Below are positions 25,196 to 33,631 of a DNA stretch of 64,000 nt, piece by piece. The stretch covers positions 111,317 through 175,316 of the forward strand of contig CADANY010000004.1 of assembly GCA_902789395.1 (NCBI GenBank), read 5' to 3'. Positions within the stretch are counted from its first letter, which is position 1; the number at the start of each line of letters is the position of its first letter. The position numbers and the translations under genes are program-made. Below the pieces are notes generated by a model. That model saw only the letters and a list, made by a program, of their open reading frames with translations, searched no databases and was not told where the DNA came from. Source of the stretch: an uncultured Bacteroidia bacterium (GTDB taxonomy: Bacteria; Bacteroidota; Bacteroidia; Bacteroidales; UBA932).

Positions 25196-26611
25196 ATGAC
25201 TTTTATCCACAAAGATTTCATGCTTCAGACCGAAACGGCCCGGAAGCTTTATCACGAGCATGCTGAGAAGATGCCGATTATCGACTATCACTGCCACCTC
25301 GTGCCCCAGCAGATTGCCGAGAACATCCAGTTCCGGGATATTACCCAGCTCTGGCTGGTGGACGGCCACTATGGGGACCACTACAAGTGGCGCGCGATGC
25401 GGGCGAACGGCGTTGACGAAACCTACCTTACCGGCGGAACCAAGTCTTCCTGGGAAACTTTCGAGAAATGGGCGGAGACCGTCCCGTATACCATGCGGAA
25501 CCCGCTCTACCACTGGACCCATCTCGAACTCAGCCGCGTTTTCGGAATCGATAAGCTTCTCAGCCCTGCCACTGCACGGGAAATATTCGAAGAGTGCAAT
25601 GCCAAACTGGCTACGGAAGAATTCCGCGGGCAGGCTCTGATCCGCAAGTTCAATGTCAAGGTTGTCTGCACGACGGACGACCCGGCCGATGACCTGCGGT
25701 GGCACAAAATGATTGCCGAAAAGCCTTTCGGCACCCGCGTCATCCCGGCCTGGCGTCCCGACAAGGCCATGGCGATCGAGGATCCCAAGTCTTACAAGGA
25801 ATACCTCCTCAAACTTGGGGAGGCGGCCGGAAAGAACATCGATTCCTATACCGACCTTGTCGATGCGCTGAAGATCCGTCACGACTTTTTCGCGTCGATG
25901 GGCTGTAAGCTCTCCGACCATGGACTTGAGACCTTCTACGCAGCGCCCTACAAGGAGATCGAGATCGAACTGATCTTCAAGAAAGTCCTTCTCGGCAAGG
26001 CTCCGACAGGTGCCGAGCTCGACAAATTCCGCAGCGCCTTCCTGCACGACATGGCCGTCATGGACGCCGAGGCCGGATGGGCCCAGCAGTTCCATGTCGG
26101 AGCGATCCGGAACAACAACTCGAAGATGTTCAATCTCATCGGTCCGGATACGGGGTACGATGCGATCCACGACCTGCCGACAGCTGCGGCTGGCCACCGC
26201 TTCTTCGACCGTCTGGCTGCCGAAGATAAGCTGGCCAAGACGATCCTCTATTGCCTCAATCCGAAGGACAACGAGGTCATGATGACGATGGCCTATACCT
26301 TCAACGACGGAACCTTCCCGGGCAAGATGCAGTTCGGTTCGGGCTGGTGGTTCCTGGATCAGGAAGACGGCATGCGCAAACAGATGAACGCCCTTTCGAC
26401 CCTTGGACTCTTCAGCCGTTTCGTTGGCATGCTGACTGATAGCCGGAGCTTCATCAGCTACCCGCGGCACGAGTACTTCCGCCGCATCCTTTGCGATGTC
26501 GTTGGATCCGACGTCGAGAGCGGACGCCTGCCGGCTTCGGAGATGGAACGGATCGGACAGATGATTGAGGATATCTGCTACAACAACGCAAATCGTTATT
26601 TCAATTTCTGA
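25196..26611 (+). CDS. uxaC: Glucuronate/galacturonate isomerase UxaC
   Basis: 471 residues, usual length. An amidohydrolase-fold enzyme converting D-galacturonate to D-tagaturonate (and glucuronate to fructuronate). The metal-site opening motif PIIDYHCHLVPQ is near residue 30; other family motifs are NVKVVCTTDDPADDLRWH, RVIPAWRPDK, GPDTGYDAIHDLPTA and LTDSRSFISYPRHEYFRRILC. First gene of the uxaC-uxaA-uxaB-kdgK-kdgA-exuT run. Its substrate is saturated galacturonate released by GH28. Confidence 0.96.
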   Translation: MTFIHKDFMLQTETARKLYHEHAEKMPIIDYHCHLVPQQIAENIQFRDITQLWLVDGHYGDHYKWRAMRANGVDETYLTGGTKSSWETFEKWAETVPYTMRNPLYHWTHLELSRVFGIDKLLSPATAREIFEECNAKLATEEFRGQALIRKFNVKVVCTTDDPADDLRWHKMIAEKPFGTRVIPAWRPDKAMAIEDPKSYKEYLLKLGEAAGKNIDSYTDLVDALKIRHDFFASMGCKLSDHGLETFYAAPYKEIEIELIFKKVLLGKAPTGAELDKFRSAFLHDMAVMDAEAGWAQQFHVGAIRNNNSKMFNLIGPDTGYDAIHDLPTAAAGHRFFDRLAAEDKLAKTILYCLNPKDNEVMMTMAYTFNDGTFPGKMQFGSGWWFLDQEDGMRKQMNALSTLGLFSRFVGMLTDSRSFISYPRHEYFRRILCDVVGSDVESGRLPASEMERIGQMIEDICYNNANRYFNF

Positions 26612-26612
26612 T

Positions 26613-28106
26613 ATGGATTATATTCGGATCAATCCGACTGACAACGTGGCCGTTGCCCTGTCTGACCTGAAAGCGGGGAGCCTCGTTGAAGGCGTTACCC
26701 TGAAGACAGACGTTCCGCGCGGGCATAAGATTACTCTCTGTCCTCTTGCAGAAGGGGAGAACGTCATTAAGTACGGTTTCCCGATCGGTCATGTGACCCG
26801 TTCCGTCGGGGCGGGGGAGATGATCGACCATACGTGTATCAAGACCAATCTCGAAGGACTATTGGATTATTCCTATCGTCCGTCCAAGGTGGAAATTGCT
26901 CCCGCCAAGGTTCTTCGGACCTTCAAGGGGTTCCGCCGCAGCGACGGACAGGTCGGTATCCGGAACCAGATATGGATTATCCCGACGGTCGGATGCGTCA
27001 ACGGGATCGCGTCCCGGATTGCCGAACGTTTCCGGGCGGAGATCTCCGGTCATTCTGAGCGAAGCGAAGAATCTTCCGTTGACGCCATCGTCGCTTTCCC
27101 GCACAATTACGGCTGTTCCCAGCTGGGAAATGACCATGAGAATACGCGGGTCCTGCTATCGGATATGGTCCATCATCCCAACGCAGGGGGCGTCCTTGTC
27201 ATCAGCCTAGGCTGCGAGAACAACCAACTGGACGCTTTCCGTGATCTGGTCGGCCCCGTCGACCCCGCCAGGGTGCGGATGTACCGGACCCAGGATGTTG
27301 AAGATGAGATAGAATATGGATTGCAGCAGCTCCGTGAGATTTATGCCGTCTGTTCGAAGGACCGGCGTGAAGATGTCCCCGTCAGCGAACTCCGGGTCGG
27401 TCTGAAGTGCGGCGGCTCCGATGGGCTCAGCGGCATCACCGCCAATCCGCTCCTCGGCGTTTTCTCCGACTGGATCGTTTCCCAGGGAGGCACGACGGTA
27501 CTGACAGAAGTCCCAGAGATGTTTGGTGCAGAGACCCTTTTGATGAATCGCTGCCAGGATGAGGAGACGTTCGAAAAGACAGTCCGGCTGATCAATGATT
27601 TCAAGTCTTATTTCATGAAAAACGATCAGCCCGTCTACGAAAACCCTTCGCCGGGCAACAAGGCCGGCGGTATTTCGACCCTCGAGGAAAAGTCTCTGGG
27701 CTGCACCCAGAAATGCGGCAAAAGCATTGTGCGGGGTGTCCTCAGCTACGGCGAGCGCCTCTCCGTCAAGGGACTCAACCTGTTGAGTGCTCCGGGTAAT
27801 GACCTCGTAGCTTCGACCGCCCTTGCCGCTTCGGGTTGCCAGATCGTTCTCTTTACGACAGGCCGCGGTACTCCATTCGGAACGTTTGTCCCGACCATGA
27901 AGATCTCGACCAATACCCCGCTCTTTGAACGCAAGGGGAACTGGATCGATTTCAATGCGGGCGTCCTTGCGCAGGACGAGCCGATGGAGTCCGTATCTGC
28001 CCGTTTTATCGAGTTCGTGCTCGAGACAGCCGGTGGGAAACAGGTCCGGAGCGAAGAGAGCGGATACCGCGAGATCGCTATATTCAAATCAGGTGTTACT
28101 TTGTAA
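26613..28106 (+). CDS. uxaA: Altronate dehydratase UxaA
   Basis: 497 residues from ATG 26613, one base after the uxaC stop; an open frame upstream overlaps uxaC and is rejected. N-terminal SAF domain (about 1-95), then the large UxaA domain with GYRRSDGQVGIRNQ-like FKGFRRSDGQVGIRNQIWI, HNYGCSQLGNDHENT, GLKCGGSDGLSGITANP and GNDLVASTALAASGCQIVLF. It dehydrates altronate to KDG. Residues 147-154 read HSERSEES and are encoded by a perfect 26-bp interspersed repeat, placed just before the conserved HNYGCSQ segment. The frame stays open, so the enzyme is probably functional with a loop extension. Confidence 0.95.
   Translation: MDYIRINPTDNVAVALSDLKAGSLVEGVTLKTDVPRGHKITLCPLAEGENVIKYGFPIGHVTRSVGAGEMIDHTCIKTNLEGLLDYSYRPSKVEIAPAKVLRTFKGFRRSDGQVGIRNQIWIIPTVGCVNGIASRIAERFRAEISGHSERSEESSVDAIVAFPHNYGCSQLGNDHENTRVLLSDMVHHPNAGGVLVISLGCENNQLDAFRDLVGPVDPARVRMYRTQDVEDEIEYGLQQLREIYAVCSKDRREDVPVSELRVGLKCGGSDGLSGITANPLLGVFSDWIVSQGGTTVLTEVPEMFGAETLLMNRCQDEETFEKTVRLINDFKSYFMKNDQPVYENPSPGNKAGGISTLEEKSLGCTQKCGKSIVRGVLSYGERLSVKGLNLLSAPGNDLVASTALAASGCQIVLFTTGRGTPFGTFVPTMKISTNTPLFERKGNWIDFNAGVLAQDEPMESVSARFIEFVLETAGGKQVRSEESGYREIAIFKSGVTL
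27049..27074 (+). repeat. 26-bp interspersed repeat (SERSEES type), copy 3, inside uxaA
   Basis: Begins GTCATTCTGAGCG and ends AAGAATCT. Translated in frame as HSERSEES. It is used here as the reference copy because the other two each differ from it at two positions. Confidence 0.85.
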
Positions 28107-28129
28107 GAAAATAATTATCAATTGCTTAT

Positions 28130-29572
28130 ATGGAAAGATTAAACAGACAATCGGCCCCTCAGGCAAAGAGCTATACTGAGAAGGTCATCCAGTTCGGAGA
28201 AGGGAATTTCCTCCGGGCGTTTATCGAATGGATCATCTGGAAAACCAACCAGAAGACGGATTTCAATGCGTCTGTGGTGGTTGTCCAGCCGATCGACAGG
28301 GGAATGATCGACATGCTCAACGAGCAGGACTGCCTCTATCACCTCAATCTCCAGGGACTCGACAAGGGAGAGCCCGTCGACAGCATCGACATGATTGACG
28401 TCATCAGCCGCGGAATCAATCCCTATCGTGATTTCGAAGACTATCTCCGTCTGGCCGAGCAGCCCCAGATGCGTTTCATCATCTCGAATACGACCGAGGC
28501 CGGCATTGCTTTCGATCCGTCCTGCAAGTTTACGGATAAGCCCGCCCTTTCCTATCCCGGAAAACTGACCCAGCTTCTGTACCACCGGTATGAGTACTTC
28601 AAGGGTGACAAGACGAAAGGTTTCATCATTTTCCCTTGCGAGCTTATTTTCGAGAACGGCAAGCACCTGAAAGAATGCATCCGTCAGTATATCGACCTCT
28701 GGCAGCTCGGAGAGGGCTTCTCAGCGTGGTTTGAGACGGCTTGCGGCGTCTACAGCACCCTCGTCGACCGGATCGTTCCGGGCTACCCGAGAGACAATGC
28801 GCCCGCCCTTTGCGAGCGGGTCGGTTATCAGGACAATCTCCTCGACAAGGCCGAGATCTTCCACCTCTGGGTCATCGAGGCCCCGAAGGAAGTCGCCGCC
28901 GAATTCCCCGCCGACAAGGCCGGACTGAACGTTCTCTTCGTCCCTTCGGAAGCGCCCTATCATGAGCGCAAGGTGACCCTGCTCAACGGTCCCCATACCG
29001 TTCTTTCCCCGGTCGGCTATCTCAGCGGCCTGAATACGGTCAAAGAGTGCTGCGAGGATCCTGTCGTCGGACCGTTTGTGAAAAAGGTCATGTACGAGGA
29101 ACTCCTCCCGACGCTGAATCTTCCTGAGAATGAGCTCCTTCAGTTCGCAGGAGATGTCATGGACCGTTTCCGCAATCCGTTCGTCAAGCATTTCGTGACG
29201 AGTATCATGCTCAATTCCTTCCCGAAATTCAAGACCCGTGATCTGCCCGGCCTGAAGACCTATCTCGAGCGCAAGGGTGAGCTCCCGAAGGGAATCGTTC
29301 TCGGCCTTGCCGGTATCTGCACCTACTACAAAGGCGGCAAACGCGGTGAGGATGAAATCGTTCCGAACGATGATCCGAAGATCATGGACCTGCTCAAGGA
29401 ACTCTGGGCCGGCGGTGATACCGCAGCGGTGGCCAAGGGCGTCCTGGCGGCAGAGTTTATCTGGGGCGAGGACCTGAATGCCGTCCCCGGCCTGACGGAC
29501 ATGCTCGCTGCCGACCTGGCCCTGATCCAGGCGGAAGGTATGAGAAAAGCTGTTGAATCAATAATCGGATAA
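28130..29572 (+). CDS. uxaB: Tagaturonate reductase UxaB
   Basis: 480 residues, mannitol-dehydrogenase superfamily. The N-terminal Rossmann motif is VIQFGEGNFLRAFIEW; SNTTEAGIAFDPSCKF and FPCELIFENGKHLKECI are family blocks, and the C-terminal domain has KVTLLNGPHTVLSPVGYLSG with the catalytic Lys region. It reduces tagaturonate to altronate with NADH. Flanked by uxaA (23-bp gap) and kdgK (4-bp gap). Fructuronate reductase (UxuB) is the main alternative; the pectin context and absence of uxuA favour UxaB. Confidence 0.93.
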   Translation: MERLNRQSAPQAKSYTEKVIQFGEGNFLRAFIEWIIWKTNQKTDFNASVVVVQPIDRGMIDMLNEQDCLYHLNLQGLDKGEPVDSIDMIDVISRGINPYRDFEDYLRLAEQPQMRFIISNTTEAGIAFDPSCKFTDKPALSYPGKLTQLLYHRYEYFKGDKTKGFIIFPCELIFENGKHLKECIRQYIDLWQLGEGFSAWFETACGVYSTLVDRIVPGYPRDNAPALCERVGYQDNLLDKAEIFHLWVIEAPKEVAAEFPADKAGLNVLFVPSEAPYHERKVTLLNGPHTVLSPVGYLSGLNTVKECCEDPVVGPFVKKVMYEELLPTLNLPENELLQFAGDVMDRFRNPFVKHFVTSIMLNSFPKFKTRDLPGLKTYLERKGELPKGIVLGLAGICTYYKGGKRGEDEIVPNDDPKIMDLLKELWAGGDTAAVAKGVLAAEFIWGEDLNAVPGLTDMLAADLALIQAEGMRKAVESIIG

Positions 29573-29576
29573 AGCC

Positions 29577-30617
29577 ATGCCCAGAGTCATTACTTTCGGA
29601 GAAATCATGCTCCGCCTTTCTACACCGGGATATCTCCGGTTTTCCCAAGCGAAGCAGTTCGATGCCACCTTCGGTGGCGGCGAGGCCAACGTCGCCGTCT
29701 CCCTGGCCAATTATGGGATTGACGCCCAGTTCGTTACCCGATTCCCGGACAATGATATCGCGAAGAGCTGTATCCGGGACCTCCATTCCTACGGCGTCGG
29801 AACGGACTTCTGTATTTTCGGCGGAGACCGCCTCGGTATCTATTTCCTTGAGACCGGTGCCGTCGCCCGCCCGAGCAAAGTCGTCTATGACCGGGCCCAT
29901 TCTTCCATCTCGACGATTGAGACCGGAATGATCGACTGGGACAAGGTATTCGAAGGCGCAGACTGGTTCCATTGGACGGGAATCACCCCGGCCCTCAGCC
30001 AGGGTGCGGCCGATGTCTGCCTCGAAGCGATCAAAGCGGCCAACCGGCTGGGAATCACCGTCTCCTGCGATCTGAATTACCGCAAGAATCTTTGGAAATA
30101 CGGCAAGAAGGCCGGAGAGATCATGCCGGCCCTCGTCGAAGGCTGCGACATTATTCTCGGAAACGAGGAAGATGCAGATAAGGTTTTCGGAATCAAACCG
30201 GAAGGCTTTGACGTAACGGCTACGGCCGGGGCGATCGACCAGAAGCGCTTCCAGAGCGTCGGCGAGCAGCTGATGAAGAAGTTCCCGCGTGCCCGGAAGG
30301 TCATCATTACCCTCCGCGGCTCGATCAACGCCAACCACAACACCTGGGGAGGCGTCCTCTGGGACGGAAAGACCCTCTATCAGTCCCCGCGCTATGACAT
30401 TACCCACATCGTCGACCGTGTCGGCGGAGGCGACAGTTTCATGGGCGGACTGATCTATGGCCTGCTGACCTATGTGGGCGATGACCAGAAGGCGCTGAAT
30501 TTCGCAGTTGCGGCTTCCTGCCTCAAGCATACGATCTTCGGAGATTATAACCAGGTAACCGTCGCGGAAGTGGAGAATCTCATGAAAGGGGACGGCTCCG
30601 GCCGCGTATCCAGATAA
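29577..30617 (+). CDS. kdgK: 2-dehydro-3-deoxygluconate kinase KdgK (PfkB family)
   Basis: 346 residues. PfkB fold: GGGEANVAVSLANYG-like N-terminal region (FGGGEANVAVSLAN), and the catalytic motif DRVGGGDSFMGGLIYGL with the base Asp. It phosphorylates KDG to KDPG. KDG arrives from both branches, KduD and UxaA. It starts 4 bp after uxaB. Fructokinase is an alternative on fold alone, but the adjacent aldolase gene makes KdgK nearly certain. Confidence 0.93.
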   Translation: MPRVITFGEIMLRLSTPGYLRFSQAKQFDATFGGGEANVAVSLANYGIDAQFVTRFPDNDIAKSCIRDLHSYGVGTDFCIFGGDRLGIYFLETGAVARPSKVVYDRAHSSISTIETGMIDWDKVFEGADWFHWTGITPALSQGAADVCLEAIKAANRLGITVSCDLNYRKNLWKYGKKAGEIMPALVEGCDIILGNEEDADKVFGIKPEGFDVTATAGAIDQKRFQSVGEQLMKKFPRARKVIITLRGSINANHNTWGGVLWDGKTLYQSPRYDITHIVDRVGGGDSFMGGLIYGLLTYVGDDQKALNFAVAASCLKHTIFGDYNQVTVAEVENLMKGDGSGRVSR

Positions 30618-30668
30618 ATTAGGGTTGACTGTCGGAGCGGAAGGGTTCCGGCGGAAAGGATAAGAATT

Positions 30669-31334
30669 ATGGCAAAATACAGTAAACTCGAAGTCATCCA
30701 GACGATGAAACAGACCGGCATGGTCCCGGTCTTCTACAATGCGGACCTTCAAATTGCAAAGAATGTCCTCAAGGCCTGCTATGACGGCGGCGTCCGCGCC
30801 TTTGAATTCACCAACCGGGGCGACTTCGCCCAGGAAGTATTCGGCGAACTCGTCAAGTATGCCAATAAAGAACTGCCCGGCATGATCGTCGGCATCGGAT
30901 CCGTTGTCGATCCCGGTACGGCGGCCCTCTATATCCAGCTGGGTGCCAACTTTGTCGTCGGTCCTCTTTTCAATCCTGCCATCGCACCGGTCTGCAACCG
31001 CCGGGTGATACCCTATTGCCCGGGCTGCGGCTCGGTCAGCGAGGTCGGCGCGGCCCAGGAAGCCGGATGCGATGTCTGCAAGGTATTTCCCGGTGACGTG
31101 CTCGGACCGGCCTTTGTCAAAGGACTCCGTGCTCCGATGCCCTGGAGCCAGATTATGGTAACCGGCGGTGTAAAACCGACCCGGGAGAACCTGGAAGGCT
31201 GGTTCAAGGCCGGCGTAACCTGCGTCGGAATGGGCTCGAATCTGTTCCCGAAGGACGTAATCGCAGCAGGGGAGTGGGAGAAGATCTCGGCCCTGTGTGC
31301 AGAAGCGCTTGCAATCATTCAATCCCTTAAATAA
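30669..31334 (+). CDS. kdgA: KDPG aldolase (KHG/KDPG aldolase)
   Basis: 221 residues, TIM-barrel class I aldolase. The Schiff-base Lys is in [14 protein letters not shown]; other landmarks are [35 protein letters not shown] and [20 protein letters not shown]. It splits KDPG into pyruvate and glyceraldehyde 3-phosphate, ending the uronate pathway. A 51-bp gap separates it from kdgK, without a clear promoter. Symbol eda would be equally suitable. Confidence 0.95.
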   Translation: MAKYSKLEVIQTMKQTGMVPVFYNADLQIAKNVLKACYDGGVRAFEFTNRGDFAQEVFGELVKYANKELPGMIVGIGSVVDPGTAALYIQLGANFVVGPLFNPAIAPVCNRRVIPYCPGCGSVSEVGAAQEAGCDVCKVFPGDVLGPAFVKGLRAPMPWSQIMVTGGVKPTRENLEGWFKAGVTCVGMGSNLFPKDVIAAGEWEKISALCAEALAIIQSLK

Positions 31335-31337
31335 GTT

Positions 31338-32789
31338 ATGTCGACACAGAAAAAACTTATGACCAATTGGAGATGGTGGCTGTGCAGCCTGCTTTTCGTT
31401 GCGACGACAGTTAACTATCTCGACCGTCAGGTCCTGTCCCTGACCTATGAGAATTTCATCAAACCGGAATTCCATTGGAATGATGACAACTACGGTACCA
31501 TCACGGCATTCTTCTCTATTTTCTATGCCATCGCCTGCCTGTTTGCGGGTAAGTTCGTAGACTGGATGGGCACGAAGAAAGGATACCTCATCGCAATCGG
31601 CGTCTGGTCCGCAGGCGCCTGCCTCCATGCAGCCTGCGGCTGGGCTACGGGTCTGATCGTCGGAGAGGATCTTATCGCCCTCCGCGGTGTTGAAATAGCT
31701 TCCAACGCCGCCCTGGCCATCTCGACGACATCCGTCTACCTGTTCCTGCTCTGCCGGGGCATCCTGGCGCTGGGAGAGGCCGGCAACTTCCCGGCGGCCA
31801 TCAAAGTGACCGCCGAGTATTTCCCGAAGAAAGACCGTGCCTTTGCAACGTCAATCTTCAACGCCGGTGCCTCCGTCGGAGCGCTTGCCGCCCCGCTCTG
31901 TATTCCGCCGCTCGCCATGAAGTTCGGCTGGGAAATGGCCTTTATCATCATCGGTGCCTTGGGTTTCATCTGGATGTTCTTCTGGGCCTTCATGTATGAC
32001 AAGCCCGAAAAGAGCAAACATGTCAACGATGCCGAGCTGGCCTATATCCACCAGGACGATATCGAAGAGGCCGGGAACGCGGCCCCCGCGGCCGCGGAAG
32101 AGAAGCAGGTTTCTCTCTGGAAGTGCTTCACTTTCAAGCAGACCTGGCAGTTCATCACCGGCAAGTTCTTTACAGACGGCGTCTGGTGGTTTTTCCTGTT
32201 CTGGGCTCCGTCCTACTTCAGCAACCAGTTCAATGCGCCGGTTACGACGCCGCTTGGCCAGTGGCTGATCTTTACCCTGTACCTTATTGTAACGGTTGTT
32301 TCGATCGGAGGCGGATACCTGCCGAAGATTTTTGTGGAAAAGAAGGGAATGCACCCGTATCCGGGCCGTATGCTCGCCATGCTGATTTTCGCATTCTTCC
32401 CGCTTTGCGCCCTGCTGGCGCAGCCGCTCGGCATGCGTTTCAATTCCGCCTGGATCCCTGCCATCCTGATCGGTCTCGCCGCCGCCGGGCATCAGGCCTG
32501 GAGCGCGAACCTCTTCTCCACGATCGGTGATATGTTCCCGAAAGGCGCCATTGCAACCGTGACCGGAATCGGAGCCATGGCGGGTGGTGTCGGCTCGATG
32601 TTCATCCAGAAGATCGCCGGCAAGCTCTTTACCTATGCGGAAAATGCCGGATCCGCCTTCCATTTCCTCGGATTCGAGGGGAAGCCGGCCGGCTATTTCA
32701 TCATGTTCTGCTTCTGCGGACTTGCCTACCTGATCGCGTGGGTGATCATGAAGTCTCTGGTTCCGAAGTACAAACCGGTTGAACTCTAA
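31338..32789 (+). CDS. exuT: MFS hexuronate transporter ExuT-like
   Basis: 483 residues with twelve predicted membrane segments. The anion:cation symporter signature region NYLDRQVLSLTYENF lies at the start, with FAGKFVDWMGTKKGYLIAIGVW and GNFPAAIKVTAEYFPKKDRAFATSIFNAG. It should take galacturonate (or glucuronate) from periplasm to cytoplasm by proton symport. It is the last gene of the uronate operon, 3 bp after kdgA, and its stop abuts the convergent isomerase-like gene. A loop of ~25 residues near positions 105-130 is longer than in E. coli ExuT. Confidence 0.92.
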   Translation: MSTQKKLMTNWRWWLCSLLFVATTVNYLDRQVLSLTYENFIKPEFHWNDDNYGTITAFFSIFYAIACLFAGKFVDWMGTKKGYLIAIGVWSAGACLHAACGWATGLIVGEDLIALRGVEIASNAALAISTTSVYLFLLCRGILALGEAGNFPAAIKVTAEYFPKKDRAFATSIFNAGASVGALAAPLCIPPLAMKFGWEMAFIIIGALGFIWMFFWAFMYDKPEKSKHVNDAELAYIHQDDIEEAGNAAPAAAEEKQVSLWKCFTFKQTWQFITGKFFTDGVWWFFLFWAPSYFSNQFNAPVTTPLGQWLIFTLYLIVTVVSIGGGYLPKIFVEKKGMHPYPGRMLAMLIFAFFPLCALLAQPLGMRFNSAWIPAILIGLAAAGHQAWSANLFSTIGDMFPKGAIATVTGIGAMAGGVGSMFIQKIAGKLFTYAENAGSAFHFLGFEGKPAGYFIMFCFCGLAYLIAWVIMKSLVPKYKPVEL

Positions 32790-33617
32790 TTACTTGGTGG
32801 CGTCGAGAACGCCTCTCAGGTAGCCAATTGATTCGGCGACGCCCGGGTGCGGGTTGTCGCCGTTTTTTTCGAATTCGACGGAGATGACTCCGGTGTACCC
32901 AACCTTCCGGAGTGCCTTGACGATGGGCTTGAAATCAATGACGCCCCGTCCCATCTCCCAGGTTTTTCCAGCCTTGGAGGGAGCCGTTTCGTCCTTGATA
33001 TGGATATCGTAGATCCATTCATGATACTTCCGGACGATCTTGGCGATATCCTCGCCGCTCCGGACGGAATGGCCCATATCGAGGCAGCAGCCGACCCCGA
33101 GGGAAGGATCCTTGACCAGTTCCATAATCTTGTAGATGCTCGGGAAAGCGGCCCCGTCGGGCCCATGGGTATGGATCGCGACCCGGATCCCGGTCTCGGC
33201 GACCTTCCCGATCACATAGTCGATCAGTTCATAGTCCGGAACCCCGATGAAAACGTTGGCTCCGTACCGCTGCGCATAGGCGAAGGTCTTGTCGACTTCT
33301 TCCTTGGAGTGCATATAGATCGGTCCCAGGATATATCCCTCAACACCGTAACCGGCACATTTGGCCTTGAATGCGTCCATCTCTTCCTTCGTCGAGGAGA
33401 GCGGCAGCCACCAGTCCTTGACGGAAAGATACTTGACGTCCATGCTCTGAAGGTAGGAGAGGGTCTGGTCGAGGGTGAACTTGCGGTAGGTATAGCCGGC
33501 GACGCCGATCTTGAAATCTTCGGATCCGTGGCGTCCTTGGACAAGCTGGGCTTCTGACGGCAGGGCGGCGAGAAGGAGGAGCGCCGCAGCGCAAAGGAAT
33601 GAGTGGATTCTTTTCAT
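32790..33617 (-). CDS. Secreted sugar-phosphate isomerase/epimerase-like TIM barrel
   Basis: 275 residues with a signal peptide (ending LPSEAQ, residue ~23), so it acts in the periplasm, where sugar phosphates are not expected. The AP-endonuclease-2-like barrel has KIGVAGYTYRKFTLDQTL, GYILGPIYMHSKEEVDKTF, GVCCLDMGHS-like GVGCCLDMGHSVRSGEDI, YDIHIKDE and ISVEFEKNGDNP, which together give the metal-binding Glu, Asp, His and Glu. Recently studied secreted relatives in gut Bacteroides act on 3-keto-glycosides by elimination; whether this protein does is inference. Expressed after the thioredoxin-like gene (14-bp gap), with a strikingly similar 5' end. Confidence 0.82.
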   Translation of the reverse strand: MKRIHSFLCAAALLLLAALPSEAQLVQGRHGSEDFKIGVAGYTYRKFTLDQTLSYLQSMDVKYLSVKDWWLPLSSTKEEMDAFKAKCAGYGVEGYILGPIYMHSKEEVDKTFAYAQRYGANVFIGVPDYELIDYVIGKVAETGIRVAIHTHGPDGAAFPSIYKIMELVKDPSLGVGCCLDMGHSVRSGEDIAKIVRKYHEWIYDIHIKDETAPSKAGKTWEMGRGVIDFKPIVKALRKVGYTGVISVEFEKNGDNPHPGVAESIGYLRGVLDATK

Positions 33618-33631
33618 ATCATCTTGGTTTT

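Noticed and set aside
29457..31628. A 723-codon minus-strand open frame over kdgK and kdgA
   Set aside because: The plus-strand genes have clear catalytic motifs; the antisense frame has no recognisable family.
4770..32789. The pectin locus as a recently acquired island
   Set aside because: Codon use and base composition look like those of the flanking housekeeping genes, and no integrase, transposase, tRNA or direct-repeat boundary is visible.
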